Part shown: positions 47,564 through 56,340 of the stretch, in pieces
Layout: each line of letters starts with the position of its first letter
How positions within the stretch are numbered: position 1 is the first letter of the stretch
Origin: Blasia pusilla
Taxonomy: Eukaryota > Marchantiophyta > Marchantiopsida > Blasiales
Assembly (NCBI GenBank): GCA_050084515.1
Contig: CM114275.1
Span: forward strand, 6,076,001-6,140,000
Length of the DNA stretch: 64,000 bases
Direction: 5' to 3'
Translations under genes and position numbers: made by a program
The notes under the pieces: generated by a model
Told to the model about the DNA's origin: nothing
What the model saw: the letters and a program-made list of their open reading frames with translations, nothing else
Databases searched by the model: none

Positions 47564-48068
47564 CTATCTCATCAAGTAGAGAAACCCATCTTCCAATTTG
47601 GTTGGACTTCCCCTCGTAATGACGTTCACCAACTCCTTCTTAAAGTTCATAGGAACCTCACAAACCAATCTAACGTGAAACCACTTGCCTTCCGCTAAGA
47701 CGCTCAACCTCAATGGTCTTTGCCTTAGCTCCACCTGACACACATCTAGGAATGAGTTTCCCAAGACTCCTTCAATCTCGTCCATATCGCACACAGTGAA
47801 GTTCTCCTTCAACTCAAATACTCTACATCCAAATGTTAACCCCAAAACTAACTCTAAGGTCCAATGAAATTTTCCTCCAACAAAGCCTACCCGAATGGGT
47901 TCATCCAACTGAGCGGTTGACAAACCCAAATCCTTCACGCTTCTCGAACTTAAGAAGGAGTATGAAGCACCTTTATCCAAGAGCAATATCACATCACGAT
48001 CAACAATCTTGGGTCTTAGGTAGACAAGATTGGGCGTCCTCTTGGTGCCTTGAAGGGACATTTCCAAA
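47564..48068 (-). pseudogene. E3 retropepsin-like aspartic protease
   Basis: The frame contains RDVILLLDKGASYSFLS, where the catalytic D-S/T-G triad has become D-K-G. It continues with LDEPIRVGFVGGKF and a downstream EGVLGNSFLD, the usual second conserved block (hydrophobic-hydrophobic-G). Retropepsins cut the gag-pol polyprotein. The K in place of S/T would abolish normal active-site geometry. The reading frame is otherwise open for about 165 codons. Confidence 0.75.
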
Positions 48069-48167
48069 TAGGGTTGTACACAAAAAAAGTCTGTGTTCGC
48101 GGACATGTCCATCTCCGTGGATTTATGTCAATCCCTAGGACGGACATGTCCGTGCAGGCGTGGGAAC
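48069..48167. mobile_element. Left part of a hAT-like element, cut by LTR B
   Basis: It begins TAGGGTTGTACAC, has TCTGTGTTCGCGGACATGTC and a second ACGGACATGTCCGTGC block, and matches the left halves of the copies near 63375 and 63602. The right half is missing because LTR B starts at 48168. Confidence 0.6.
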
Positions 48168-48809
48168 TGTCATGCGCATACACATCGCTACACAATATAC
48201 ATCGTTGTCATCAAACACACACACAAACACACACGATCCCATGCTTAATCATGGCATCCATACATAGAGGCGAGAAGTACCAAAATATCTCCAATTAAAA
48301 TAAGATCCAATCTTTCTCTACACCATCTCACACCATAGCTCTCAAAGGTGTGCACTCTATTTCATGTCAAACCAAACCCACTCTCCTAATGAGAGGCTTG
48401 GGTTACACTCACAAGGCAAGGGACCATAGTTCCGCCGCATCATGCCAAGAGGTTCAACAAAGAGAAAATGAGCTCTCAAACTCTCTCTCCTTGAGGTATA
48501 CCCCTCTTCTCTCCCAAGCTCTCTCCATGATAACCTATTCTCCCAAGTCACCTCCTTGGCTCTTGAGCTGATGTAAGAGGTGAAGGGTCACTTACCAAAA
48601 ATAGAAAGTCAATCATATAGTCAAAATGGTAATTACCTAAAATAGTAAGTTCCTTAATATGGCTCCAAATGAGCCGAAACGAAAGGGAAACCTGCTCTCT
48701 CAGGTTTCCTGGGGCCTCAGTAGGTCATCCTCGACCTACTGAGCATGTCCTCCACTACTCACGAAGGCGCTCTACTACATCTCATCGATCTATCCTAAAA
48801 GACGTGATA
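48168..48809 (-). repeat. LTR copy B, complete, minus orientation
   Basis: 642 bases from TGTCA (48168) to TGATA (48809). On the minus strand this means a start TATCACGTC, where A and C have TGTCACGA, and an end GCATGACA. It aligns over its length with A (8582-9212) and over most of its length with C (58226-58738), both inverted. It lies in the same orientation as E2, two bases from the end fragment at 48812. No 5-bp target duplication was found. Confidence 0.7.
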
Positions 48810-48811
48810 GT

Positions 48812-48914
48812 TGTCGTGCGTATACACATCGCTGTCACCGAACACACACACAAACACACATGATCCCATGCTTACTCATGGCATCCATATAATCAAAACC
48901 TACCTAATATCTCC
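48812..48914 (-). repeat. LTR 3'-end fragment directly behind E2 pol
   Basis: TGTCGTGCGTATACACATCG and the CACACACAAACACACATGATCC stretch, shown only in part here, follow the left end of LTR B for about 100 bases. It ends within a few bases of the pol stop codon (48916-48918). E1 has a comparable fragment at 9213-9300. It could be a remnant of a tandem LTR or a normal part of this family. Confidence 0.6.
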
Positions 48915-48915
48915 T

Positions 48916-49341
48916 CTATGTACATCTGGGATACATCCATCGTCCCCGAGGAATCCTAGTGAGAGGTGGCGTCAAACATGCCATATGCCAACCTCTCGAA
49001 CATCCATCACAAACTAGCATCGTGGCCGTACCACGGGCGGAAGCACACAACATACAACACAAGCTTGTAGGAACTACTGCTAAGTTCAGATCTACTGTAC
49101 CATCAATGTTAGGAAGGTGACATGGCGCACAATTACGCACATGGTCCTTCCATACCATACCATCGCGTCCCTCCAGCAAGTGAACATCGAATGGAAAAAC
49201 GTCACGCACTCTCAGGATAGTGTGCCCTATAGTCTCATCCAACGTTGTTGGTGCCATTTGCTGCAAGTAGACATAATCTCCTTGATGAAACCTCCGGATA
49301 GTTGGTCGATAACCACCACCTCGAATAGTCGCATACCTCAA
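48916..49341 (-). pseudogene. E2 integrase C-terminus with PHD finger
   Basis: After the integrase core, the frame reads GGYRPTIRRFHQGDYVYLQQ (SH3-like DNA-binding region), then LLEGRDGMVWKDHV and NCAPCHLPN. The last 50 residues are C-x2-C-x11-C-x2-C-x4-H-x2-C-x14-Y-x2-C: CCMLC, LVCDGC, GWHMAC, GRWMYPRCT. That is a C4HC3 PHD finger with the seventh cysteine changed to tyrosine (TGC to TAC). PHD fingers bind histone H3 tails or other chromatin marks. Many plant gypsy integrases instead end in a chromodomain, so this would be an alternative targeting module. The stop codon at 48916-48918 comes right after the finger, so it is the natural C-terminus. Confidence 0.8.
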
Positions 49342-49353
49342 CGTATCCCGATG

Positions 49354-50340
49354 CTACACAATCACCAAGTTCTCGAACGCCATGGGCATCACTCTTTTGA
49401 ACAACTCAGCCCTCTGAGAACATGCTCGCATCCATACATCTGGGTCATCAAGGTCCAGCACCTCACCAGCATCTCGACGAATGGCCGCAAGTAAATCTGG
49501 CTGTTGGCCATAAAGCAGCAAGTACGGTGAAAAAGATACTAAGGATGCCTGCCTGCTGAATCTGTATCCCATCGCCAACCATGGCAACTAGAGGTCCCAA
49601 TCTCCTAGGTGACCTCTCTGTAAGCCATACTTGCATAAACCACTCTTCATCATCTGCACAACTCTCTCTGCTAATCCATCCGCCTCGGGATGATCTCGCG
49701 AAGTCGTGTGGTGGTTGATCAGTGCCTTATCACACAAGGCCTAGAACTCACCGCGAAACTCGGTACCCTGGTCTATCAACACCTCAGCCCGTGTGCCATA
49801 ATGACTCAACACTCTGTCAAGGAAGGCATAAGCTACTCCCTCACTCGCTTTATCAGACAATGCAACCAACTCGATCCACTTCAAGAAGTGCTCGATCATC
49901 ACCAACACATAACGACTGTGACGCTCCCTCAAAGGCAAGCAAAATCCAAAATCCATCTATATCCTAAGCCCATGATTGGTAATGGATGCAGCTGTGGAGT
50001 CGGAGCATTGAACGATGCTCGGACCCGATCACACACCATGCACCTGCACCAAACTTCTAAACATCAGTCTGCATGCCTCACCACCAATATTGAATTTGGA
50101 GCAAGTCGTACGTCCGCTTCACCCCAAAGTGACCCAACCTCTCGTGGGCATGCTGCACTAGTCGTGCTCTCTGCAAAGGATGCGGCACTATGCGTACTCT
50201 ACCATCCTCCCAAACCCTCAAAATATGTATCCCCTCCCAACGGAACCGTTTGGCCCGTTAGGATCCGATCCCGCTCTCTAGCACCCATGGTGCTCGCAAC
50301 GCTGCCAATACGAAGGTACTCCAAGACTACTCCATTATCA
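49354..50340 (-). pseudogene. E2 integrase, zinc-binding and catalytic core
   Basis: An HHCC-like region reads VQHAHERLGHFGVKRTYDLL near 50100-50165 and CRCMVCDRV near 50020-50045. The DDE core reads YRWILDFACLPL (first D near 49940), YVLVMIEHFLKWIELVAL, VLIDQGTEFRGEF (second D), and HHTTSRDHPEADGLAERVVQ (E) near 49680-49720. SPYLLLYGQQPDLLAAIRRD and DPDVWMRACSQRAE follow. Integrase processes cDNA ends and joins them to target DNA. Stops interrupt it before ALCDKAL and in the linker (ENLVIV-stop), so it is not functional. Confidence 0.8.
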
Positions 50341-50399
50341 TGAATATCTCGGCCATTTTTCATCTCCTCACTGGCCTCGGGATCCAAGTACTCTCCACT

Positions 50400-50968
50400 A
50401 GACCTCGCCATCGAAGTCTCCACACTCTGGCTCTCCATGGCCAACATGCCTAAATAGGCTGACGCGTGCCATCCTGGCACTGACTCCTCATAATCGCTCC
50501 ATGCCATCGAGCTCCAGTCATATCTCGCTGACTCGGGCATGGGTTACAACTCAACCCATCTGCATCCTGGTTGAGCGTCCCAAGTCTATGTACCACCTGA
50601 AAATCATACTCCTGCAACAACAGAGCCCATCTTCCAAGCTTCCTTGTAATCTTGTCAAACTCCATCAACCACTTCAGCGGTTGATGATCAATGATGATGG
50701 TAAAGGGGTTGCCTGATAAGTAACACCTGAAATGCGCGATAGCCCACACTGCAGCCAAGCACTCACTCTCATACAAGCTTTACTTTGCCTCTGCACCGTT
50801 GTTCAAGCGGCTAACGTAAGCCACCACGAACTCTCTACCCTCATTATCATGTTGGGTGAGCACCGCTCCAAGCCCCAACATGCTCCAATCTGTGTGCAAT
50901 TGGAAAGGACGCCCCCTGATCAGTCTCCTCAAGATGGGTGCAGACGTCAACCTGTCCTTGAGCAATTG
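50400..50968 (-). pseudogene. E2 RNase H
   Basis: Frame 50965-50780 reads LTSAPILRRLIRGRPFQLHT with DWSMLGLGAVLTQ and REFVVAYVSR. 50776-50450 continues ESECLAAVWAIAHFRCYLSG and DHQPLKWLM, then VVHRLGTLNQDADGLSCNPC. HTD, E in YESECLAAV, TIIIDH and NQDADGLS are the catalytic and neighbouring residues of gypsy RNase H. A single stop after NNGAEAK breaks the frame, otherwise the domain is complete. It removes the RNA template after first-strand synthesis. Confidence 0.85.
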
Positions 50969-50969
50969 A

Positions 50970-51850
50970 AATGCTTGCTCCTGCTCATCCCCCTAGTGCC
51001 ATTCGTGATCCATCTTGGTCAGCAAGATCAGCGGCTTTGCAATCGAATTGAATCCCTTGACGTACCGCCGATAGAAGTTTGCCAATCCCAAGAATGCGTG
51101 AACACGGCTCACATCTGTAGGGTGTGGAATGCATGAGATAGCCTCTACCTTTGTGTGTTGAACACCAAGGCCCCCTGGGTATATCGTATGACCCAAGTAC
51201 TCAATCTGGTCGTAGAAGAACTTGCACTTGCCTGGATGTAGCTTGAGCCCATGTAATTGCAATCGTCGAAACACCTCCTCTAGATGTCGCTCATGCTCAT
51301 CAACCGTGGCGCTAAAGACTACGATGTCATTAATATAACACCTAGCAAAATCCAGACCAGCCAAGATCCTATCCATGACCCTCTGAAACTCAGCCGGTGC
51401 TTTCTTTAACCCAAGTAGTAAGAACCGCCATTGATACAAACAATCCTTCCCATGAGGATCGATGCCCCAAAATGTCGTCTTTTGCCTGTCCTCCAATTTG
51501 ATAGGCAGCTGATGGTATCCAACTCACAAATCCAATGAACTGGAGATCTTTTCGTGACCAATTGCATCAAAGATCTCTTGAGGGGTGGGCATGGCATACC
51601 TATCGGACTTTGTCTGCCGATTGATAGGTCGGTAGTCCCCACATATCCGCCTATCCATCGAGTTGCCATGCACATCCTTGTTGGCGCGTATGATAGTGGC
51701 AGATGCATACTCCCCATGTGATATCTCCACTAGTCCTGCTCCAACCAAGTCCTGGCTTCTACTCTGAATCAATGCCCTCTCCATATCATTGTACCTGTAA
51801 GGTCATCGGAAGATTGGCGTATCACTCGATAACTCAATGCGGATCCACGG
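50970..51850 (-). pseudogene. E2 reverse transcriptase
   Basis: Frame 51784-51524 reads MERALIQSRSQDLVGAGLVE, YASATIIRANKD, CGDYRPINRQTKSDRYAMP and QEIFDAIGHEKISSSLDL. After a stop, 51496-50993 continues KTTFWGIDPHGKDCLYQWRF, LLLGLKKAPAEFQRVMDRIL, then CYINDIVVFSATVDEHERHL, LHPGKCKFF, IEYLGHTIYPGGLGV and LGLANFYRRYVKGF. The catalytic Y-x-D-D is YIND, so the first aspartate is asparagine (GAT to AAT), and LPFGL is LLLGL. This RT would be dead even without the stop. It is in the same frame as the protease and RNase H. Confidence 0.9.
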
Positions 51851-52093
51851 TCCCTTCAGCGTACCCAAATCTTCCATCCTAAATACAAAGCAGCTCCTAT
51901 AATTCCTGAGGAACTGATGTATCCGGCGCCGCTCTCCTCCTGTCAACTTAGGGCCCATATTTGGCTCCCAAGTCTCCATCGTGACTATGGTAGGACTCTC
52001 CGACGCGGGTATCGGTGGTTGCTATGGTGCAACCCCATCTCGAAAAACAACACTCGGCCGCTCTCCTACAGCCAACTGCAAAATTTGATCTCC

Positions 52094-53325
52094 TCAACGT
52101 GTAGTGCCAGGAACCAAGCTCGATGTTGTGGCTATCATCTCCTGGCATACTTGCAAAACATCCCAAGAAGTCCAAGGGTGTCTCTCCCGATCTCCCTTGG
52201 TGAGTAGATCTCCTCGGGTCTCGCCCCTAGCCATTGCCTCCACCATCTCGGTAGGCATGGGGTTCACCAACGCAACCGCTGTGATCTGTCGCGATCTCAT
52301 CCGACGCTGCTCAGCCACTCCCAAGCTGAAGATCCATGTCAAGCAGTTCAGGTCCATCGCCTGACCCAAGACATGGCGTCGTGATGCCTCTGATACTAAC
52401 GGTATTGCCGTCACTCCTGTGGGAAATCCCATCGCCCACTCTCTCTCGTCGGCGTTGGGCTCCACCAACCTCTGAACCTGGTCATCCCAAACCAAGCCAG
52501 GACCCGCCTCCTTGTATGCATAGGAAGCGGGAAAACTCACAAATATGGAAAAGGCTGCCCGTGGCCTCCCTATCTTGTTGACCACAGTCAGCGGTGGTCG
52601 ATCATCATGCCTCACTGCCTGTGATCAACGACCTGGATCTAGAATGGAATCCACTAACAAATGGGAGGGGCACTCCATACGCCTTCCATAACACCGCATG
52701 GGGCACCAAGTTGATCCACCATAGACGCGGGCAATGGGCTCTAGAACTTATACTCGCCGCATCCAAGAACATTGCAGGGCCGATCTAGGCATGCACCTGA
52801 TGAGCACTCGTCACCACCCGTGACCTGGAGGCTCCTAAGATCGGCACATTCTCCAAAATGTAGGTTGGAGAACAAGACTGGTGCTCCTGCAACTGCCGTA
52901 AGACCCTCAACATCTCCCAAAACAACCTAGACCGAGTGTTAGCTGACCCGCTGCCTCGTCCAGCACTCGATTGGCCCTGACATGGCCAACCGGAAATGAC
53001 CAAATCAATGATTCCTACCCGCTCTAAGTCCTGCGCCCCCAGCAACGAAATATCCCTCGGTAGGGAACTCAAGTACCCCTGTACCGCGGAGGCAGACAAT
53101 AAGTTGGGAAAACGTAGGCGTAACTGCGCCACATGTCATAGTGAGACGCGCCTCACAACATCATCACTCTCCACATACAGGTACTGTTGTACTCGCACTC
53201 CTGCCTGCAAAACAACAGCTAACCTGGTGCTAATCCCTCCAAAGAGATCTAACACTCGAATACCCTCCTCCGGGGTACACCATACAATGGGTATGGTATC
53301 CAAGGGTGTCATCGTAGTACTCCCT
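52094..53325 (-). pseudogene. E2 C5-cytosine DNA methyltransferase domain
   Basis: On the minus strand, in canonical order: GIRVLDLFGGISTRLAVVL (motif I, SAM binding, near 53195-53255), YVESDD (motif II), GIIDLVISGWPCQGQSSAGR (motif IV, catalytic Cys in PCQ, near 52955-53015), RSRLFWEMLRVLRQL, and PTYILENVPILG (motif VI, ENV, near 52840-52870). Then follow FLDAASISSRAHCPRLWW (motif VIII region), DDRPPLTVVNKIGRPRAAFS, FPASYAYKEAGPGLVWDD, REWAMGFPTG (motif IX region), and HVLGQAMDLNCLTWIFSLG (motif X). PCQ fits DNMT1/CMT and prokaryotic enzymes; DNMT3 and DRM have PCN, and plant DRMs are also circularly permuted. Defects are a TGA after RRVSL, a TAG after SAHQVHA, and a frameshift before the DDRPP segment. 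It would methylate cytosine in DNA. Confidence 0.85.
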
Positions 53326-53680
53326 GCTACCTTGGGTTCCCCAGACCGTCACGCTCTGGTGCAAACGCCTCGCTCCACGCGGTTTGCACGTGCTCATCTG
53401 CCAATCGTTGAAGCTCCTCACTCGAGCCCCACAGCGGCACCTCTCCTCCATGGAATGATGCAATTACCATAACATTCCTCTCCATAAAAATGTTAGGAAT
53501 GGGAGTATCCTCTGCATGGACATGTCTCTCAATCAAATCACTAGGCCAAGTGATGGCACTGCTAAATGCTGCTGAGATCGCCATCTCTCCTGGCCGTTGC
53601 TCGATCATTGCATCTGTGAATCGAACGGGTAATGAGCTAAGGCGCCCATCACCTGACTCCCAGCCTAGTGTGTAGGACGC
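53326..53680 (-). pseudogene. E2 spacer between protease and methyltransferase, unknown fold
   Basis: A conserved-looking frame (53608-53327) reads MIEQRPGEMAISAAFSSAIT, WPSDLIERHVHAEDTP, VMVIASFHGGEVPLWGSSEE and LQRLADEHVQTAWSEAFAPE. It shares the protease frame and leads into the methyltransferase. I recognise no domain. It could be a linker, a target-recognition or dimerisation part of the methyltransferase, or the end of the protease region. The stretch is absent from E1 because of truncation. Confidence 0.5.
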
Positions 53681-54502
53681 TCACTCCTACCAGTAATCCA
53701 GGGCAAACCCCATCGGGTATAACACTGCTCCACCAACCAAGACGTTGTAGGACTTTGTATTAGTCACTATCGCCTTGGCTTGCACCACGGACTCATCTGT
53801 AAGATGTCCTGGGAAAATCTTCACCACGACCTCCTGTCAGGTGATATACTATGTGGTACTTGTTCCACCCAAGGATGTCTGTATCCGGAATGGACAACGC
53901 TCCACATCGGCACATCTTGTCAAGCCCAATCCTCTAAATGACGTTTTCCCCAACATCACGGGTTGCGCTCCTGAATCCAACAAGACACGTTGCAGACTAA
54001 AAGCTCTACCTCCGGAACTCACCGACTGGAAGACCTCTCCCCGATGATCTAGCAACACAACACCAGGAGAAGCCACGGCACGCTCCATCGCGGGTCTAGC
54101 AGGCATCTGCGCCATCTTAGCAGCTGCAGCTTGCCATGAATCTGACGTGGATGGCCCGAGCATCAGCTCCAAGGGCAGGTCTATCACCTCCTTTGCAATC
54201 ACCTCTAAATGTAATGCAGGAACTCCAACTCCACGCTGACATAGCATAGCGGCCAGCCGAAAAGCCTTGGCGGGCGTACCCCCCAACGTCATAACATCGG
54301 AAGTAGAAAATAAAGGAGCGCGGTATATAATGATGGCCGCCCCCAACAACGTGTTCGACACATGTCCCTCCTGAGCATCAACAATAGGAATCATCGCACT
54401 CGCTTCTCCCATTTTCCTCCGTGCTTGCACACCAACAACATCACCAACTCTCCAGGAACTCTGATCATGACCCATCGATGGGGTCCTCATCGCCTCGCGC
54501 AA
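53681..54502 (-). pseudogene. E2 retropepsin-like aspartic protease region
   Basis: The frame begins near 54502 and carries a long N-terminal part (with MLGPSTSDSWQAAAAKMAQM and PARPAMERAVASPGVVLLDH). It then has LQRVLLDSGAQPVMLGKTSF, the catalytic D-S-G-A block at about 53955, and ends NTKSYNVLVGGAVLYPMGFA, the second conserved block, near 53700-53770. Two stops interrupt it at about 53840. Retropepsins cleave the polyprotein. The frame is +1 relative to gag, which fits a gag-pol frameshift or a decay frameshift; I cannot tell which. Confidence 0.8.
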
Positions 54503-54521
54503 CGTGAAAGACTAAGGAAAC

Positions 54522-56340
54522 CTAGTCTGTTTCCTGGCTTCCCCTCGCTATGGATCCAACTCTGCGGCTGCTCCACGCGTCACAACTACGGCTGCCTCCA
54601 TCTGGGCAACCCCGCACATCCAACCAAGATCCTCCATATCTCTGGATACTCCATATGATGTCGATGCCACGGATCCGACATCGGGTAATCTCAATCCCAT
54701 AGCAGCAAATCTGCTCTTGTAGCTGATGTATCTGAGCAGCCATCCTAGCCTCACACCCGGCATCTCCCTTGATGAGTCTAGGTGTTGGGGCTCTACCTCC
54801 TCCATGGGCAGCTCCACCACCCTGTCGGGAAACTCCATCCCCTCGTCCCCCAACGGGACCACCTGGTGCACGATCTCTAGGCCCACCCGGACCGGCTACT
54901 CGCTCTGGTACCCTCTCTGGCCCTCGGTCCGGACGTAACTCAGGATGAAAAATGAAACACCTGGCACGTGTATGACCATACCTCTGACAATAGTCATACT
55001 GATAACCTCCTGGTGCAGCACCATCTCCTCCTCCATGGTGAGGCACACGTCCATGACCCTGACGAGTGCAATCGCGTTGATGATGGGCTCCACCACATGA
55101 CCAACAAGTAATAGTAGGCGGCTGCTGCTGAGTCGCATATGAAGGTGTAGGTCTCTGTGGCACGGCCTCCCGGTATCTTCCCTCAGCTCGTGGTGCCACA
55201 GTCGACCTATCTCGGAGTCCACGTTGTTGCACAAGTAGTGTAGGCAATCGTGACTGCTCTCGCCCAGAACCCATGGTGGCTACGCTCTCCTCTGCCATGT
55301 TGCGCTTAATGTTCTCGGCAGTCCTAAAAAAATCTCTCAACATAGGGGAGATGTTCATAAGAAGCATCCCCTCCCGCACCTTTGTCCGCAGGGTCCAGTC
55401 TAGCATCGCGTATCATGATTGGATAGCCTAAGCCTCTGTCATCCCCTGAGTGACATTAATCAACCGGCGCAAGCGAGTGTAAGCCTCACGCAAACTCTCA
55501 CCTAGGCGCCTCTGGAAGTCATGGATGCTCCGCAACTTCTCCGTCGGTACCCCCTGGTAGCTCGCCCTCAACTCACCAAAGAATTCAACCACAGGGTCAA
55601 ACCTGGGATGAACCCGACTAGACGGTGCAACTACTCGAGTGCGAGTGACCCCTCCTAAAACATCACTAGTGGAAGAAGAAGTAACCTCTCCTCACACTTC
55701 CTCCTCATCTAGGAATGGCTCCGTCCATGACACATAGTGTGGATCATAGTAGAGTCGCCATGCCTCAATCTCCTGGGCATATCTATGGGAGAACTCATGG
55801 TTATCGTCCATAGGTGCCCCCTCTAAATGTCGGAACATACCATTCCATGTTGTAAACAGGTTGAACTCTCTAGAGTTCCTAGCCCGTTGTGAGTCACACC
55901 AACTGCTAAACTCCACAATGAAGTCGTGTAGCTCTATGGTGCCTATAGCACCCGAAAACCTGCGCGGTCCTCTACCCCGGTCATCCATCTCGTATGCCCA
56001 ACTGGTAGGACCACTCAATGTGTACGGTGGATCACTAACACACTCCTCTACATGCTCCCCCTCGTCTAAAGACGACACAGAAGGAGATCGAGGTGGTCTC
56101 TAACGTGGAGACCCTCAAAACCTCGCACCACTCTGGGTAAACCCTCCAGAGCTACTTTCAGGCCCACTACCTCGCCTCTCAAAATCTTGAAAGGACGCCG
56201 TGATGGCCCTCATGCCCCTCTCACACGATCACTCTCGACCTCCCGAGTAATCCCTCAATCGCTCATCCCAAACATGCAGCACTCAATCTACACTCTCCCT
56301 GCCCGAGACATTTAACGTGCGGCAACAAGCGGCGTGGTGC
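54522..56340 (-). pseudogene. E2 gag
   Basis: One frame can be followed from about 56320 (LNVSGRES) to 54522 through seven stops. Parts are VWDERLRDYSGGRE, ITASFQDFERRGSGPESSSG, PYTLSGPTSWAYEMDDRGRG, a capsid-like middle (FDPVVEFFGELRASYQGVPT, EKLRSIHDFQRRLGESLREA, YTRLRRLINVTQGMTEA), a basic stretch, and a CX2CX3HX4C zinc knuckle (CWSCGGAHHQRDC near 55090-55130). A second knuckle reads YDYCQRYGHTRARC, with tyrosine for the first cysteine. Gag forms the virus-like particle and binds the RNA. All seven stops are TGA or TAG. After the second knuckle the frame probably shifts. Confidence 0.8.

Larger units (their letters stand above)
46695..48068 (-). mobile_element. E3: fragment of a second Ty3/gypsy family
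   Basis: On the minus strand an aspartic protease is followed by an RT, in the gypsy order, with many stops and frame changes. Its sequence differs clearly from E1/E2, and there is no methyltransferase between protease and RT. The upstream end is cut by a hAT-like element fragment at 48069. The downstream end stops inside RT at about 46695, with RNase H and integrase absent. No LTR of its own is visible. Confidence 0.75.
48812..56340 (-). mobile_element. E2: Ty3/gypsy element encoding a cytosine methyltransferase and PHD finger
   Basis: On the minus strand the order is gag, protease, spacer, C5-cytosine methyltransferase, RT, RNase H, integrase, PHD finger, then LTR sequence. The RT-RNase H-integrase order makes it Ty3/gypsy (Metaviridae-type) and not copia. 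Gag is in one frame with several stops. Protease, the methyltransferase C-terminus, RT and RNase H share a second frame. Methyltransferase motifs I-VIII have slipped into the gag frame, and the integrase is in the third. The 5' LTR is not found; the repeat at 58226 is inverted. Gag to pol spans about 7.4 kb. It is inactive but nearly complete in domain content. Confidence 0.85.

Noticed and set aside
49690-50343. 217-codon plus-strand frame
   Set aside because: It lies antisense to the E2 integrase and its translation resembles nothing; the minus strand explains the sequence.
53326-53460. Zinc finger in the 53463-53230 minus frame (cysteine/histidine-rich)
   Set aside because: That frame is out of phase with both the spacer and the methyltransferase motif I, and the cysteines do not form a known spacing.
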